A stretch of DNA of 60,173 nucleotides from an uncultured bacterium (GCA_902777855.1 CACYVN010000005.1:84716-144888); one strand, 5' to 3'. Counted from the stretch's first letter, positions 24,459-33,495 are shown. A program made the numbers and translations. The notes: a model not told the origin generated them from the sequence alone.

Positions 24459-26112
24459 TTTTAATACTGTTTTTACTGCGCAGATTTCTGTGATAAGTTA
24501 TTGCAAATCGGTGTGCCTCATCCCTTATCCTTTGAATTAAAAACAAGGCACTTGATTCTCGGGGTAAAAGTATGGATTTAGACTTATGCGGCAAAAACAC
24601 TTCTTCCTGACGCTTTGCAAGCGAAACAAAATCAATTCCGGTTATCCCCATATCCTTAACAACTTTCATAACGCTTGATAATTGACCTTTACCGCCGTCA
24701 ATTATGATTAAATCCGGTTTATCCCAGCCTTTTTCACCCAAACGTGAAAGGCGCCTTGTTAAAACCTCTTTCATTGACAAAAAATCATCGGGCTTACCTT
24801 CGGTTGATTTGATTTTAAATTTTTTATACTCAGATTTTTTACTCAAACCATTTATAAACGTAACCATTGAAGCAACCGTGTTTGTTCCCTGTATGTGCGA
24901 AATATCATAACATTCCATACGGTAAGGGAAATTGTTGAGTTTTAGTTTTTCTTTCAAAAATGAGCCGATTAGATTAAAATCCTCGTTAATTTTTGACATC
25001 TTTGAAAGTTTTGCGTTATTTAAAATTACATGTGCATTTTTATCGGCAAGTTTTTGGAGTTCCTTACCCTGTGCCGATTTACCGTAACTTATTTTTACGT
25101 TTTTGCCTGATATTATATTCAGCCATTTTTCATATAATGCTTTTGAACCGACTTGCTCTAATACATCCGACACAATTCTGTCAGGAAATTCCAAAGACAA
25201 AGTATTGTAATACTCTTTGAAAAATGTTTCAAAATATTCAATTTTATCTTCTTCTTCAACATCGAACGTAAAATCTTTTTTGTCTATAAGCCGACCTTCT
25301 CTAATCATCATTATTACAATAACCAAAATTCCATCCTCATGGGCAAGCGAAAGGACATCTTCATTAAGTTTGGTGTTTTCATAAACAACTTTTTGTTTTT
25401 CAAGTGTTTTTTGCAGATCAAAATAACTGTCACGGAGCCGAGCAGCCTTTTCATACTGCTGAGCATCGGAATATTTTTGGATTTGCGCCATGAGCTGCTT
25501 CATAAGTTCTGATTGTTTACCGGATAAAAATAACTCTGCCTGATGGACAACTGCCTTGTATTCCTCGCTTGAAACAAGCCCCTGACAAGGTGCAAGACAT
25601 TTGCCAATTGAATAATAAAGGCATGGGCGGGATTTGAAACGAGGAGTGTTACACTGTTTTAACGGAAATATTTTCTTTAAAAAATCAAGTGTAGAGTGCA
25701 TAGCACCAATATTTGTGTAAGGACCGTAATACCTTCCTTTTAGTTTGTTGATATTGCGTTTGCGCACAATCTGAATACGGGGAAAATCCTCGTCAGTTAT
25801 GAGAAAATACGGATATTTTTTGTCATCTTTTAATAAAATATTGTATTTTGGCTTGTGTTTTTTGATTAAATGACTTTCTAATATCAGGGCTTCAACTTCG
25901 GAATTTGTAATGATGTATTCAAGATGGTCAATTTGGGAAACCAAAACATTGACTTTTACGCTGTCATGCTTGCGGTTGAAATAAGATTTTACACGCCGTT
26001 TTAAAATCTTTGCCTTTCCGACATAGATAATTTCGTTGTCAGAATTGTAATACAGATAACACCCCGGAAGTTCGGGCAGCATCTTTAAACTTTCTTTGAG
26101 TTTGTCATTCAT
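24451..26112 (-). CDS. uvrC: Excinuclease ABC subunit C, lacking HhH domain
   Basis: A 553-residue nucleotide-excision-repair endonuclease. The GIY-YIG domain is at about 10-90 (LPGCYLYYNSDNEIIYVGKA), with a cysteine cluster near 145-175, a UVR motif near 205-240 and the RNase H-like 5' nuclease domain (ECYDISHIQGTNTVASMV then DLIIIDGGKGQLS). The protein stops nine residues after the AHRFAITYHR motif. The C-terminal helix-hairpin-helix pair that normally follows is missing. The ATG at 26112 starts 6 nt after an extended -10, so the mRNA is probably leaderless. Confidence 0.93.
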   Translation of the reverse strand: MNDKLKESLKMLPELPGCYLYYNSDNEIIYVGKAKILKRRVKSYFNRKHDSVKVNVLVSQIDHLEYIITNSEVEALILESHLIKKHKPKYNILLKDDKKYPYFLITDEDFPRIQIVRKRNINKLKGRYYGPYTNIGAMHSTLDFLKKIFPLKQCNTPRFKSRPCLYYSIGKCLAPCQGLVSSEEYKAVVHQAELFLSGKQSELMKQLMAQIQKYSDAQQYEKAARLRDSYFDLQKTLEKQKVVYENTKLNEDVLSLAHEDGILVIVIMMIREGRLIDKKDFTFDVEEEDKIEYFETFFKEYYNTLSLEFPDRIVSDVLEQVGSKALYEKWLNIISGKNVKISYGKSAQGKELQKLADKNAHVILNNAKLSKMSKINEDFNLIGSFLKEKLKLNNFPYRMECYDISHIQGTNTVASMVTFINGLSKKSEYKKFKIKSTEGKPDDFLSMKEVLTRRLSRLGEKGWDKPDLIIIDGGKGQLSSVMKVVKDMGITGIDFVSLAKRQEEVFLPHKSKSILLPRESSALFLIQRIRDEAHRFAITYHRNLRSKNSIKTK

Positions 26113-26118
26113 AAAGGC

Positions 26119-26127
26119 ATTATAGCA
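26119..26127 (-). promoter_or_regulatory. Extended -10 of uvrC (predicted leaderless)
   Basis: The minus strand reads TGCTATAAT, then six bases, then the uvrC ATG. It has a perfect -10 and no ribosome-binding site between it and the start. Confidence 0.65.
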
Positions 26128-26141
26128 CATTTTTAACAAAT

Positions 26142-26163
26142 AAGGTGCGAAAAATCGCACCTT
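26142..26163 (-). terminator. GGTGCGA/TCGCACC hairpin between fabI and uvrC
   Basis: A perfect 9-bp stem (AAGGTGCGA, 4-nt loop). On the minus strand it is followed by TATTTG, so it may terminate fabI weakly. The same stem occurs at 33496-33513. Confidence 0.5.
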
Positions 26164-26194
26164 ACTTATTATTAAATTTTCGCTTTAATTAAAT

Positions 26195-27004
26195 TTATAA
26201 TTCCAAATTATTTGAAAGAATATCCATTTCTTGTGCTGAAGCGTAAGCGCTATGGCATCCGCAATCAGCATAAATAACTTCGCCTGTCATACCTGAAGAT
26301 AAATCAGACGCCAAGAACAAACCTGCTTTACCTACATCTTCAAGTGCAACATTTCTTCCTAAAGGCGCTCTTGCAACAGCAGCTTTAAGCATTTTAGAAA
26401 ATCCGCCGATACCCATTGCCGCAAGTGTTTTAACCGGTCCTGCAGATAAGCAGTTGACTCTGACACCTTTTTTACCTAAATCAACTGATAAAAATCTCAT
26501 TGAAGATTCCAAAGCAGCCTTTGCAACACCCATTACATTATAACCCGGAACTGACAATATTGAACCTAAATAAGTCATTGCAAATATTGAACCGCCTTCG
26601 TTCATGACATTTTCTGCATATTTACAAACAGTCACAAGAGAATAAGCACTTATACCGAGTGCCAAATCCCAGCCTGCCTTTGTTGTATCAATAAATCTGC
26701 CTGTTAAATCTTCTTTATTCGCAAATGCAACTGCGTGAACAACAAAATCCAATTTGCCGTAAACTTTTTCACATTCGTCAAAAACTTTTTTAACGTCTTC
26801 TTCTTTAGTTACATCACATTCCATTATAATTTTTGCGCCAAAGCTTTCGGCAATCGGTCTTACACGTTTTTCCATCGCTTCATTAGCATATGTGAAAGCA
26901 ATTTCACCACCTGCTTCATAAATCTCTTTTGCTATACCGTAAGCAATACCATGAGTGTTGCTTACCCCAAAAATTAAACCTTTTTTACCTTTCATTAAAT
27001 CCAT
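26195..27004 (-). CDS. fabI: Enoyl-[acyl-carrier-protein] reductase (NADH)
   Basis: A 269-residue short-chain dehydrogenase of the FabI type, performing the last reduction in fatty acid elongation. The glycine-rich dinucleotide site is GVSNTHGIAYGIAKEI near 12-27. The catalytic Tyr and Lys are in SVPGYNVMGVAKAALE (Y-x6-K). RVNCLSAGPVKTLA is family-typical. The start is placed at the ATG of MDLMKGKKG, which has GGGAGAA upstream; the frame runs on 21 codons without support. It is divergent from mutS2. Confidence 0.95.
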   Translation of the reverse strand: MDLMKGKKGLIFGVSNTHGIAYGIAKEIYEAGGEIAFTYANEAMEKRVRPIAESFGAKIIMECDVTKEEDVKKVFDECEKVYGKLDFVVHAVAFANKEDLTGRFIDTTKAGWDLALGISAYSLVTVCKYAENVMNEGGSIFAMTYLGSILSVPGYNVMGVAKAALESSMRFLSVDLGKKGVRVNCLSAGPVKTLAAMGIGGFSKMLKAAVARAPLGRNVALEDVGKAGLFLASDLSSGMTGEVIYADCGCHSAYASAQEMDILSNNLEL

Positions 27005-27080
27005 AGTTAAGTTCTCCCTAATTTTTAATAACAGGTTAATTTTAACAAAAAGATATTCTGAAATCAAATTAAGCCATTTT

Positions 27081-27091
27081 TGTTATACAAT
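27081..27091 (+). promoter_or_regulatory. Extended -10 of mutS2 (predicted leaderless)
   Basis: TGTTATACAAT ends 6 nt before the mutS2 ATG (8 nt if TATACA is the hexamer). No ribosome-binding site lies between. Confidence 0.55.
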
Positions 27092-27097
27092 CAGATT

Positions 27098-29479
27098 ATG
27101 AGCATTATTTCAAAGACATACGAATCATTGGAATTTGATAAAATTAAGGCGGAACTGTCCAAATATGCAAAATTTGAGCAAAGTACAAATCTTTGCCTGA
27201 GATTATCTCCGCATAATAACATTAATGATATAAAAGAACAAATTGAACTCACAAGAGAAGCAAAAAAAATTCTTGACCTTGCAAAAGAAACTCCGACAGA
27301 ATTTATTGCAGATGTTACTCGTATTGAAAATAATGCATCACTTTCATATCTTGAGGAACAGGAACTTATAGACCTTGCAAAAACAATGAAGTCATCAAGA
27401 TTGTTAAAAAAATTTATCAACGAAAATAGTGAAAACAATTTTTTATTAAAACAAAAAGTTCAGAATCTTATTTCTGATAAAGAAACAGAAGACAAAATTT
27501 TTGAAACTTTTGATGAAAATTTAAAAATCCGACAAAATGCAACACCTGAACTGAAAGGTCTGTATTCATCATTAAAAGATACCGAACAGAATTTGCGCGA
27601 TACTGTAAACAGTCTTTTAAACAACCCTAATTTTTCAAAATATCTTCAGGAAAATATTTATACACAAAGAGATGAGCGAATTGTTTTTCAGGTTATGGCA
27701 TCAAACAAAACTAAAATACCGGGGATTGTGCATGACGTATCTTCAAGCGCAAAAACTTTTTATATTGAACCTGCTCAGATTGTTCCACTAAACAACAAAA
27801 TCAGAGAGGTTAAAGCAAAAATCAGACAGGAATGTATAAAAATTCTTGTTTCGCTTACAGATTTGGTTAAAAGCAGATTAAAAGAACTCGCTTTGTGCGA
27901 AAAGATTATGGCAGAAATTGATTTTCATTTTGCGAAGGCAAGATATGCGGTGAAAATACAAGGGGTTGAACCGGAAATAACCGATGAAAAAGGTTATATT
28001 TATTTTGAAAATATGAAACATCCTTTGCTTTTAATTTCAAAAGGGGAAGATGTTGTTTCAAATAACTTTGAAATCGGCGGGAAATGTAATTATAATTCTC
28101 TGATAATTACAGGCTCAAATACCGGTGGGAAAACAGTTACGTTAAAAACAATAGGTCTTTTTATTATAATGGCAAAAGCAGGAATGTTTCTGCCATGCAC
28201 TTATGCAAAACTTTATCCGTTTAGTAAAGTTTTTGCGGACATCGGGGATAACCAAAATATTTTAGAAAGTCTTTCTACATTTTCATCCCACATGACAAAT
28301 ATTATTGAGATTTTAAAAGAGAGTGATGAAAATTCATTTGTACTTTTAGACGAAATCTGTGCGGGAACTGACCCTGTTGAGGGTGCGGTTTTAGCGCAGG
28401 GAATACTTGATAAACTTGCCCGGAAAAAAGTTACAAGCGTAATTACAACCCACTACGGAGAATTAAAAGCGCTTGAATTTTCAAATCCGTTTTTTAAAAA
28501 TGCTTCTGTTGAGTTTAATACTGAGACTTTACAACCCACATATAAATTACTTATTGGTATCCCGGGTTTGAGTAATGCTATTTCTATTGCATCAAATTTA
28601 GGATTGGACAAAGACATTGTTGATAAAGCAAAAACTTCGCTTATCACCCAAAAAGACCCTACGATTGCAGTCGTTGAAAAATTACAAAAAACACATCAGG
28701 AATTGTCACAAAACCTGGAGAAAGCACAGGAATTAAAAGAAGATTCTCAAAACATCAAAGAAGAATATGAACAAAATCTCAAACAGGTTAAGCAGGATAA
28801 GAAAAAGACACTCAAAAATATTAAAACAAAATTTGATGCCGAAATTATGGAAGCGAGAGGAGAAATAAAACAAATTTTAGATGAGCTTCGTCAGGAAAAA
28901 TCAGAAAAAATTGCACGCAGAGCCTATTCTCGCCTTGCAAAACTTGAACAAAATTTCAGAAATAACGTCGATAAAGTTTCCGATAAAGAACAATATATTG
29001 AAATTGACTGGGACAAGGTAGTAATTGGCGATGTTGTTATGCTCAAAAATCTTCACCAGAAAGTAAAAGTTATAACACTCCCTGATAAAAATAAACGTCT
29101 GACGGTTGATATGGGGAATATGACTATGAAAGTTAAAACTGATGAGCTCGCAGTTCTTGACGAAAATTATAAAGAATCAAAGAAAAATGTCATCCCAGGA
29201 ATGTCGTTTAAAAAATTTGAACTTCGCAGACTTTCAATGAGTCAGGAGCTTGACCTGCGTGGTTACAGGGTTGAAGAAGCGCTTGATGAGGTCGAAAATT
29301 ATCTTGATCAGGCAAGTCTTGCAAATCTCACTCCTGTTTATATAATACATGGGCATGGAACGGGAGCACTAAAACAAGCAGTACGAGATTTTTTAAAAAC
29401 TTCGCCTTACGTTGCAAAATTCAGACCGGGAGAAGACACTGAAGGCGGTGACGGAGTCAGCGTTGTAGAGATTAAATAA
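27098..29479 (+). CDS. mutS2: MutS2 family DNA/ribosome rescue ATPase-nuclease
   Basis: A 793-residue protein. It has an N-terminal clamp/lever region (about 1-300), an ABC-type ATPase with Walker A TGSNTGGKTVTLKT near 340, FADIGDNQNILESLSTFSSH and Walker B VLLDEICAGTDP, then a long coiled coil (about 515-640), a KOW-like segment and a C-terminal Smr domain (LDLRGYRVEEALDEVE ... YIIHGHGTGALK). MutS2 suppresses homologous recombination and, in B. subtilis, splits collided ribosomes. The start is the ATG at 27098; upstream codons lie in the promoter. Confidence 0.95.
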   Translation: MSIISKTYESLEFDKIKAELSKYAKFEQSTNLCLRLSPHNNINDIKEQIELTREAKKILDLAKETPTEFIADVTRIENNASLSYLEEQELIDLAKTMKSSRLLKKFINENSENNFLLKQKVQNLISDKETEDKIFETFDENLKIRQNATPELKGLYSSLKDTEQNLRDTVNSLLNNPNFSKYLQENIYTQRDERIVFQVMASNKTKIPGIVHDVSSSAKTFYIEPAQIVPLNNKIREVKAKIRQECIKILVSLTDLVKSRLKELALCEKIMAEIDFHFAKARYAVKIQGVEPEITDEKGYIYFENMKHPLLLISKGEDVVSNNFEIGGKCNYNSLIITGSNTGGKTVTLKTIGLFIIMAKAGMFLPCTYAKLYPFSKVFADIGDNQNILESLSTFSSHMTNIIEILKESDENSFVLLDEICAGTDPVEGAVLAQGILDKLARKKVTSVITTHYGELKALEFSNPFFKNASVEFNTETLQPTYKLLIGIPGLSNAISIASNLGLDKDIVDKAKTSLITQKDPTIAVVEKLQKTHQELSQNLEKAQELKEDSQNIKEEYEQNLKQVKQDKKKTLKNIKTKFDAEIMEARGEIKQILDELRQEKSEKIARRAYSRLAKLEQNFRNNVDKVSDKEQYIEIDWDKVVIGDVVMLKNLHQKVKVITLPDKNKRLTVDMGNMTMKVKTDELAVLDENYKESKKNVIPGMSFKKFELRRLSMSQELDLRGYRVEEALDEVENYLDQASLANLTPVYIIHGHGTGALKQAVRDFLKTSPYVAKFRPGEDTEGGDGVSVVEIK

Positions 29480-29500
29480 GGTGTTCACCTGTTAACAAAC

Positions 29501-30160
29501 CTACCAACCTTCGCGAGTAGAAATCTGTTTGCCGTCTTTATTATACATTTTATCTTTATACCAAATACCAATAAATTCTTTATTTGAATTAAACATATAC
29601 TGAATATCGTGCGATGCAAAATATATTGCACTTTTTAAATTACCTTTTCTGTCATACTGCATTGAATAATAAGGGAAATCAGGATATGCATCAGATGTTA
29701 TATCAACATAATATAATTTGCCGTATGGATTGTAATACAGTGCGTGATGAATATCATCATTATACATAATTGCATAAATAACAAGGGTATCCTTTTTATA
29801 ATAAAACGGATTATATTTTGCATCTTCGTCTTGCGTTACGCCGTTATTTGCAAGCATATAATGATGTTTGAAATTTTTGTCTTTTTTATATTTATCAAGT
29901 TCTTTATTAAATTCTTCTTTCGTTAAATTTATTTTCGAATTATCTCCAAATATTATATTCTTATATTCATCAATCCTTTTATTTTTTGCATCTGTGGTTA
30001 TGTCAAACCAGTCGAAAGGGATATCAACAGCCTGAATCTGTGTTTCAACCATTTCTTGCGATGCAACCGGCGGTTTTTCTTCAACAAAAACATCTTCAAA
30101 TGCAAATGAACATCCCGCAAAAGCAAATATTAAAAATAGCGATGCAAAAATCTTTTTCAT
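29501..30160 (-). CDS. Secreted or lipoprotein-like hypothetical protein
   Basis: A 219-residue protein with a clear signal peptide (KKIFASLFLIFAFAGCSFAF). FAGCS resembles a lipobox with C17, so it may be a lipoprotein processed by the LspA encoded at 33032; cleavage after FAF is the alternative. The mature part is rich in Tyr, Asp and Lys with repeated YNP/YYN segments (NPFYYKK, YYNPYGKLYYVD, YKDKMYNKDGK) suggestive of short beta repeats. It lies 11 bp after the gene at 30172-30840 on the same strand. No family recognised. Confidence 0.6.
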   Translation of the reverse strand: MKKIFASLFLIFAFAGCSFAFEDVFVEEKPPVASQEMVETQIQAVDIPFDWFDITTDAKNKRIDEYKNIIFGDNSKINLTKEEFNKELDKYKKDKNFKHHYMLANNGVTQDEDAKYNPFYYKKDTLVIYAIMYNDDIHHALYYNPYGKLYYVDITSDAYPDFPYYSMQYDRKGNLKSAIYFASHDIQYMFNSNKEFIGIWYKDKMYNKDGKQISTREGW

Positions 30161-30171
30161 ATACTTAACTC

Positions 30172-30840
30172 CTACAATAAATTATTCAAAACTTTATAAC
30201 CTATTCTCAGTTTCAAAGAAAACAAATTATCCTCAGGTTTAAACAAATTGCTTTCATCTACGGAATAATTTAACGGTGTAATTATTCCGTCTATTGCAAA
30301 CCCCTGAAAACCATTCTTTTCATCATGCTGTACTTTTGTTGAAATAGCATAAACAAAAGATGCCATATCAAATTTATCAATTAAATCATCCCCGCCTGAT
30401 TCTTCACCATGAGATGCAAGCTTATTAAATGCCGTTTTTATCATAACTTTGACTTTGTTTATATATTCCGGTTTGTTTTCAATATCATAATGACCAAAAC
30501 GATATTTAAACATGTATTTTTCATAATCTTCATAAGTTAATTTGCCTGTGGTATTTCCAACCTGTCTTGCAATATAAAGAAGATACGATTGCGCAAGTTC
30601 ATTGACATTATCTTTAAATGTATTATCAAGCTTTTCTAAATCTTCCGGAGTTTTATCAGATTTTCCTGCAAGTTCACGCCATTTTTTTGATACAACGTCA
30701 AATTCTTCACCCCGCGGATTAGTAATACCCGACTGAGTAACCATGTCATTAATAACCATAGCAAAGGCCTGACCAAGCTCAGAATTTCCCTTTGGTAATT
30801 CTTCAAGTATAGAAGTTCTTGAACCCCCGAAGTTTTGCAT
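30172..30840 (-). CDS. Hypothetical soluble protein, EF-hand-like segment
   Basis: A 222-residue helical, acidic protein of unknown family with no signal peptide or membrane helix. A segment near 95-110, NTTGKLTYEDYEKYMF, has the look of a degenerate EF-hand loop (N-x-T-G-x-L-x-x-x-x-Y), and DDLIDKFDMASFVYAI near 155-170 could be a second half. This is suggestive only. It starts 6 bp after the activase gene, so the two are probably co-transcribed, and precedes the lipoprotein-like gene. Confidence 0.55.
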   Translation of the reverse strand: MQNFGGSRTSILEELPKGNSELGQAFAMVINDMVTQSGITNPRGEEFDVVSKKWRELAGKSDKTPEDLEKLDNTFKDNVNELAQSYLLYIARQVGNTTGKLTYEDYEKYMFKYRFGHYDIENKPEYINKVKVMIKTAFNKLASHGEESGGDDLIDKFDMASFVYAISTKVQHDEKNGFQGFAIDGIITPLNYSVDESNLFKPEDNLFSLKLRIGYKVLNNLL

Positions 30841-30846
30841 AAACGA

Positions 30847-31851
30847 TTATCCTATATCCCAACGTCCGCAGGTTCCACCCCAGCGTGCGATGATATTACC
30901 TTTTACATCTTTTATTTTATCAACATGCTGAACTTCGTCAACCCCTTCAACTATCGTAATAACTTCACAGTTATTTGAACATCCGTTGCAGGTACAAGTT
31001 ATTGACGAGAAGTGCATATCCGCAACATCCCAACCTTTGAATTTTGTCTGATTCTGAGTATACTGATGGTCTTCCATAGCAAGCATCGCCGCTCCGATTG
31101 CGCCCATCGTCTGATGGTGCTCCGGAACAACAACCTGAGCATTCAAAGCCTCCTCAAACGCCTTTACCATGCCCGTGTTACTTGCAACGCCACCCTGAAA
31201 TGAAAATACCGGCAAGAGTTCCTTACCTAAGGCCAAATTACTTAAATAATTTCGTACCAATGCCTGACAAAGACCATATAACAAATCTTCAACAGGATAT
31301 CCTAATTGCTGTTTATGAATCAAATCACTCTCCGCAAAAACACCGCATCTTCCTGCAATCCTTGCCGGATTTGATGATTTCAGCGCTGTAGCACCAAAAT
31401 CCTGTATAGGAACACCGAGCCTTTGCGCTTGATGGTCTAAAAATGAACCCGTTCCTGCCGCACAAACGGTATTCATAGCAAAATCGGTTACAATACCATC
31501 TCGCATAATGATAATTTTACTGTCCTGTCCACCGATTTCCAAAATCGTCTGAACACCCGGAACGGTCACGCTTGCCGCTACAGCATGGGCTGTAATTTCA
31601 TTTTTAACAACATCTGCACCAACCAAAGAACCCGCCAAAGCACGCCCGGAACCTGTTGTTCCTACGCCCATGACCTCGTAATCTGTTATACGTTTTTCAT
31701 ATAGCTGGCGCATACCGTTTTGAACTGCTGCAACAGGCGTTCCCGCAGTTTTTAGCATTACACTGTCAACATATTTACCGGTTTCATCAATAACAGCGAG
31801 CTTTGTCGTTACAGAACCTACATCTATCCCTAAATATACCGTTAAACTCAT
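30847..31851 (-). CDS. 2-hydroxyacyl-CoA dehydratase-type activase (BadF/HgdC)
   Basis: A 334-residue ASKHA-fold ATPase of the CoA-enzyme activase family, which uses ATP and a [4Fe-4S] cluster to inject a high-potential electron into dehydratases or reductases. Seen are GIDVGSVTTKLAVID near 8-22, GVGTTGSGRALAG, EIGGQDSK, the cluster cysteine regions NTVCAAGTGSFLDHQA and GRCGVFAESD, and SFQGGVASNTGM. An additional C-terminal tail of about 60 residues carries a CTCNGCSNNC cysteine cluster. No dehydratase component lies nearby, so the client is unknown. It implies anaerobic metabolism. Confidence 0.9.
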   Translation of the reverse strand: MSLTVYLGIDVGSVTTKLAVIDETGKYVDSVMLKTAGTPVAAVQNGMRQLYEKRITDYEVMGVGTTGSGRALAGSLVGADVVKNEITAHAVAASVTVPGVQTILEIGGQDSKIIIMRDGIVTDFAMNTVCAAGTGSFLDHQAQRLGVPIQDFGATALKSSNPARIAGRCGVFAESDLIHKQQLGYPVEDLLYGLCQALVRNYLSNLALGKELLPVFSFQGGVASNTGMVKAFEEALNAQVVVPEHHQTMGAIGAAMLAMEDHQYTQNQTKFKGWDVADMHFSSITCTCNGCSNNCEVITIVEGVDEVQHVDKIKDVKGNIIARWGGTCGRWDIG

Positions 31852-31871
31852 TTTCTCTTTTTCCTTGTGTT

Positions 31872-31919
31872 GTCATTCAGAGCCAATATGATGGGATTCT
31901 TCGCTTCGCTCAGAATGAC
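31872..31919. repeat. Palindromic intergenic repeat (GCGAAGCGAAGAATC type)
   Basis: GTCATTCAG at the left and CTCAGAATGAC at the right are imperfect complements around GATTCTTCGCTTCGC. A longer relative lies at 50571-50639. Confidence 0.6.
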
Positions 31920-31985
31920 ATTTTAAGGCGAAGAATCATTTACAGTATTATGATAGCATGAAATATTTTCAGTAACAACATAACA

Positions 31986-32090
31986 AGTGAATAGTGAATA
32001 GTGAATTGTGAACAGACCTTTACAGATTTCAGAATTTTAAGATGTGCGTCAGCACCTATAACGACTATTCACTATTCACAACTCCCTATC
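31986..32090. repeat. GTGAATAGT short repeats in inverted arms
   Basis: Two GTGAATAGT units at 31987-32004, plus GTGAATTGTGAA, face ACTATTCACTATTCAC at 32064-32079, giving an inverted pair about 50 bp apart. Similar words occur near 41200 and 57470. This fills the 281-bp gap between the divergent activase and 32133 genes. Confidence 0.5.
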
Positions 32091-32116
32091 CACTTAATGC
32101 CATTTAAAAACATTTA

Positions 32117-32125
32117 TGTTATAAT
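32117..32125 (+). promoter_or_regulatory. Extended -10 of the 32133 gene (predicted leaderless)
   Basis: TGTTATAAT, then seven bases, then ATG. It has a perfect -10 with TGn and no ribosome-binding site before the start. Confidence 0.65.
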
Positions 32126-32132
32126 ACCTGTT

Positions 32133-33032
32133 ATGAAGAAGATATTACTATTTATTATTTTAGCTTTATTAACAACAGCAGGCACAATCAATCAGACTCA
32201 AGCTTCACTTGTTTCTACAGGCAATTATAGAAATCAGCAGAATAAAATTTATAAAGCAGAATTAAAACAAATTAAAAATCTGTTCAAAGTTCATGAAGAA
32301 TTTGCAAACAGACACGATATAACAGGTTTAAAAACTCTTTATTCCGATAATTATATGAATAATGACGGATTCAATAAAGATACTTATTTTAAATCAGTTG
32401 AAGAAACATGGGAACAGTGCAAAGACTTAACATACAATTCAAAAATATTATCGGTAGACATTAACGGCAGCAATGCGGATGTAAGCATGGAAGAAAGTGC
32501 AATCGGAACAGTTTATGATAAAGCTGATACACTGTCAGTTACCGGTGAAATTCATGCAAAATCGACAAGTATTTATCACCTTGAAAAAAAAGGTGCTAAA
32601 TGGTTCATAAAAGGGGAAACCATGCTGACTGATGAATCCGCTTTGTTATACGGAGATGCGAGGTTTATGAATATTGAACTTATTGCCCCAAGCCAGGTTG
32701 CTTCAGGAGAAATTTATACAACAATTGTTACCGCAGATGCGGATGAAAATACAGTTATTGTCGGTTCGTTAGAACATGACCCCGTCGTCTATCCGACAAA
32801 AACCCCAAACGGGCCATTAAGAACAATGCCCAAAACCCATATCCTTGAAAGATACATTAAAGCAAACACCGATAATATTAATGAATATGCTGTAGCATCT
32901 CTTGCCATCTCAAAATCCTTGACGGATAAATTGGGCGGAACAAAGGTTTACATGGCAGGGGTTGCGTGCCTTATGAAAAGAATTAATGTTATACCAAAAA
33001 ATAATTTTGCAAAATTTGAGGAAGAAAAATAA
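32133..33032 (+). CDS. Secreted NTF2-like domain protein
   Basis: A 299-residue protein with a signal peptide (about 1-24, KKILLFIILALLTTAGTINQ). Next comes an NTF2/SnoaL-like domain (about 35-165), suggested by FKVHEEFANRHDITGLKTLYSDNY and the closing WFIKGETML. A beta-rich C-terminal region follows (about 175-299, SQVASGEIYTTIVTADAD). Function is unknown; NTF2-like domains bind small molecules or dimerise. The ATG is set by the signal peptide and by the -10 box 7 nt upstream; the frame stays open 44 codons further into repeat DNA. It ends at the lspA start. Confidence 0.65.
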   Translation: MKKILLFIILALLTTAGTINQTQASLVSTGNYRNQQNKIYKAELKQIKNLFKVHEEFANRHDITGLKTLYSDNYMNNDGFNKDTYFKSVEETWEQCKDLTYNSKILSVDINGSNADVSMEESAIGTVYDKADTLSVTGEIHAKSTSIYHLEKKGAKWFIKGETMLTDESALLYGDARFMNIELIAPSQVASGEIYTTIVTADADENTVIVGSLEHDPVVYPTKTPNGPLRTMPKTHILERYIKANTDNINEYAVASLAISKSLTDKLGGTKVYMAGVACLMKRINVIPKNNFAKFEEEK

Positions 33033-33490
33033 TGAGAGAATCAGTAGGGAAATACTTTTTTTTGATAGGCAGTTTTATATTCTGGATATTTTTGGCTCTG
33101 TTCTCATCAAAACTTATCGTTGATAACGTAACATCAGGGCATCATTATTCAAATGCAGTGTTCAGTTTAACCTATCTTAAAAACAGCGGCGCAGCATTCA
33201 GCATGTTAGAAAACGCAAGAGAATTTTTTATAATTATCGCTGTTGTTGCGACGACTTTATTATGGGGTTATGTCCATCATAACAGAAGTATTCATATGAT
33301 TTCGGTTTCGTTTATAGGACTTTTGACGGCCGGGATTATGGCAAATTGCCACGAACGCATAGTTCTTGGCTATGTTCGTGATTATATTCATTTAAACTTT
33401 ATAAATTTCCCTGTATTTAATGTTGCAGATGTGTTCATAACTATTGGCGTTATTGCTCTAATCGGAATGTTGTTGATTTACAAAAGATAA
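33032..33490 (+). CDS. lspA: Lipoprotein signal peptidase (variant catalytic dyad)
   Basis: A 152-residue membrane protein with four predicted helices, the right length for LspA, which removes signal peptides from prolipoproteins. YLKNSGAAFSML at 48-59 matches the conserved N-x-G-x-A-F region and FPVFNVADVFI at 126-136 carries catalytic Asp133. The other dyad residue is normally Asp in NxxDR, but here the motif reads NCHER at 105-109, with Glu108 (codon GAA). It may retain activity or be altered. The start overlaps the stop of the NTF2-like gene by one base (TAATG). Confidence 0.88.
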   Translation: MRESVGKYFFLIGSFIFWIFLALFSSKLIVDNVTSGHHYSNAVFSLTYLKNSGAAFSMLENAREFFIIIAVVATTLLWGYVHHNRSIHMISVSFIGLLTAGIMANCHERIVLGYVRDYIHLNFINFPVFNVADVFITIGVIALIGMLLIYKR

Positions 33491-33495
33491 TAAAT

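Noticed and set aside
31098..31391. 97-codon plus-strand frame
   Set aside because: It is antisense to the activase, whose protein is clearly conserved.
32001..32132. N-terminal extension of the NTF2-like secreted protein
   Set aside because: It would bury the signal peptide 44 residues inside and spans inverted repeats and the -10 box.
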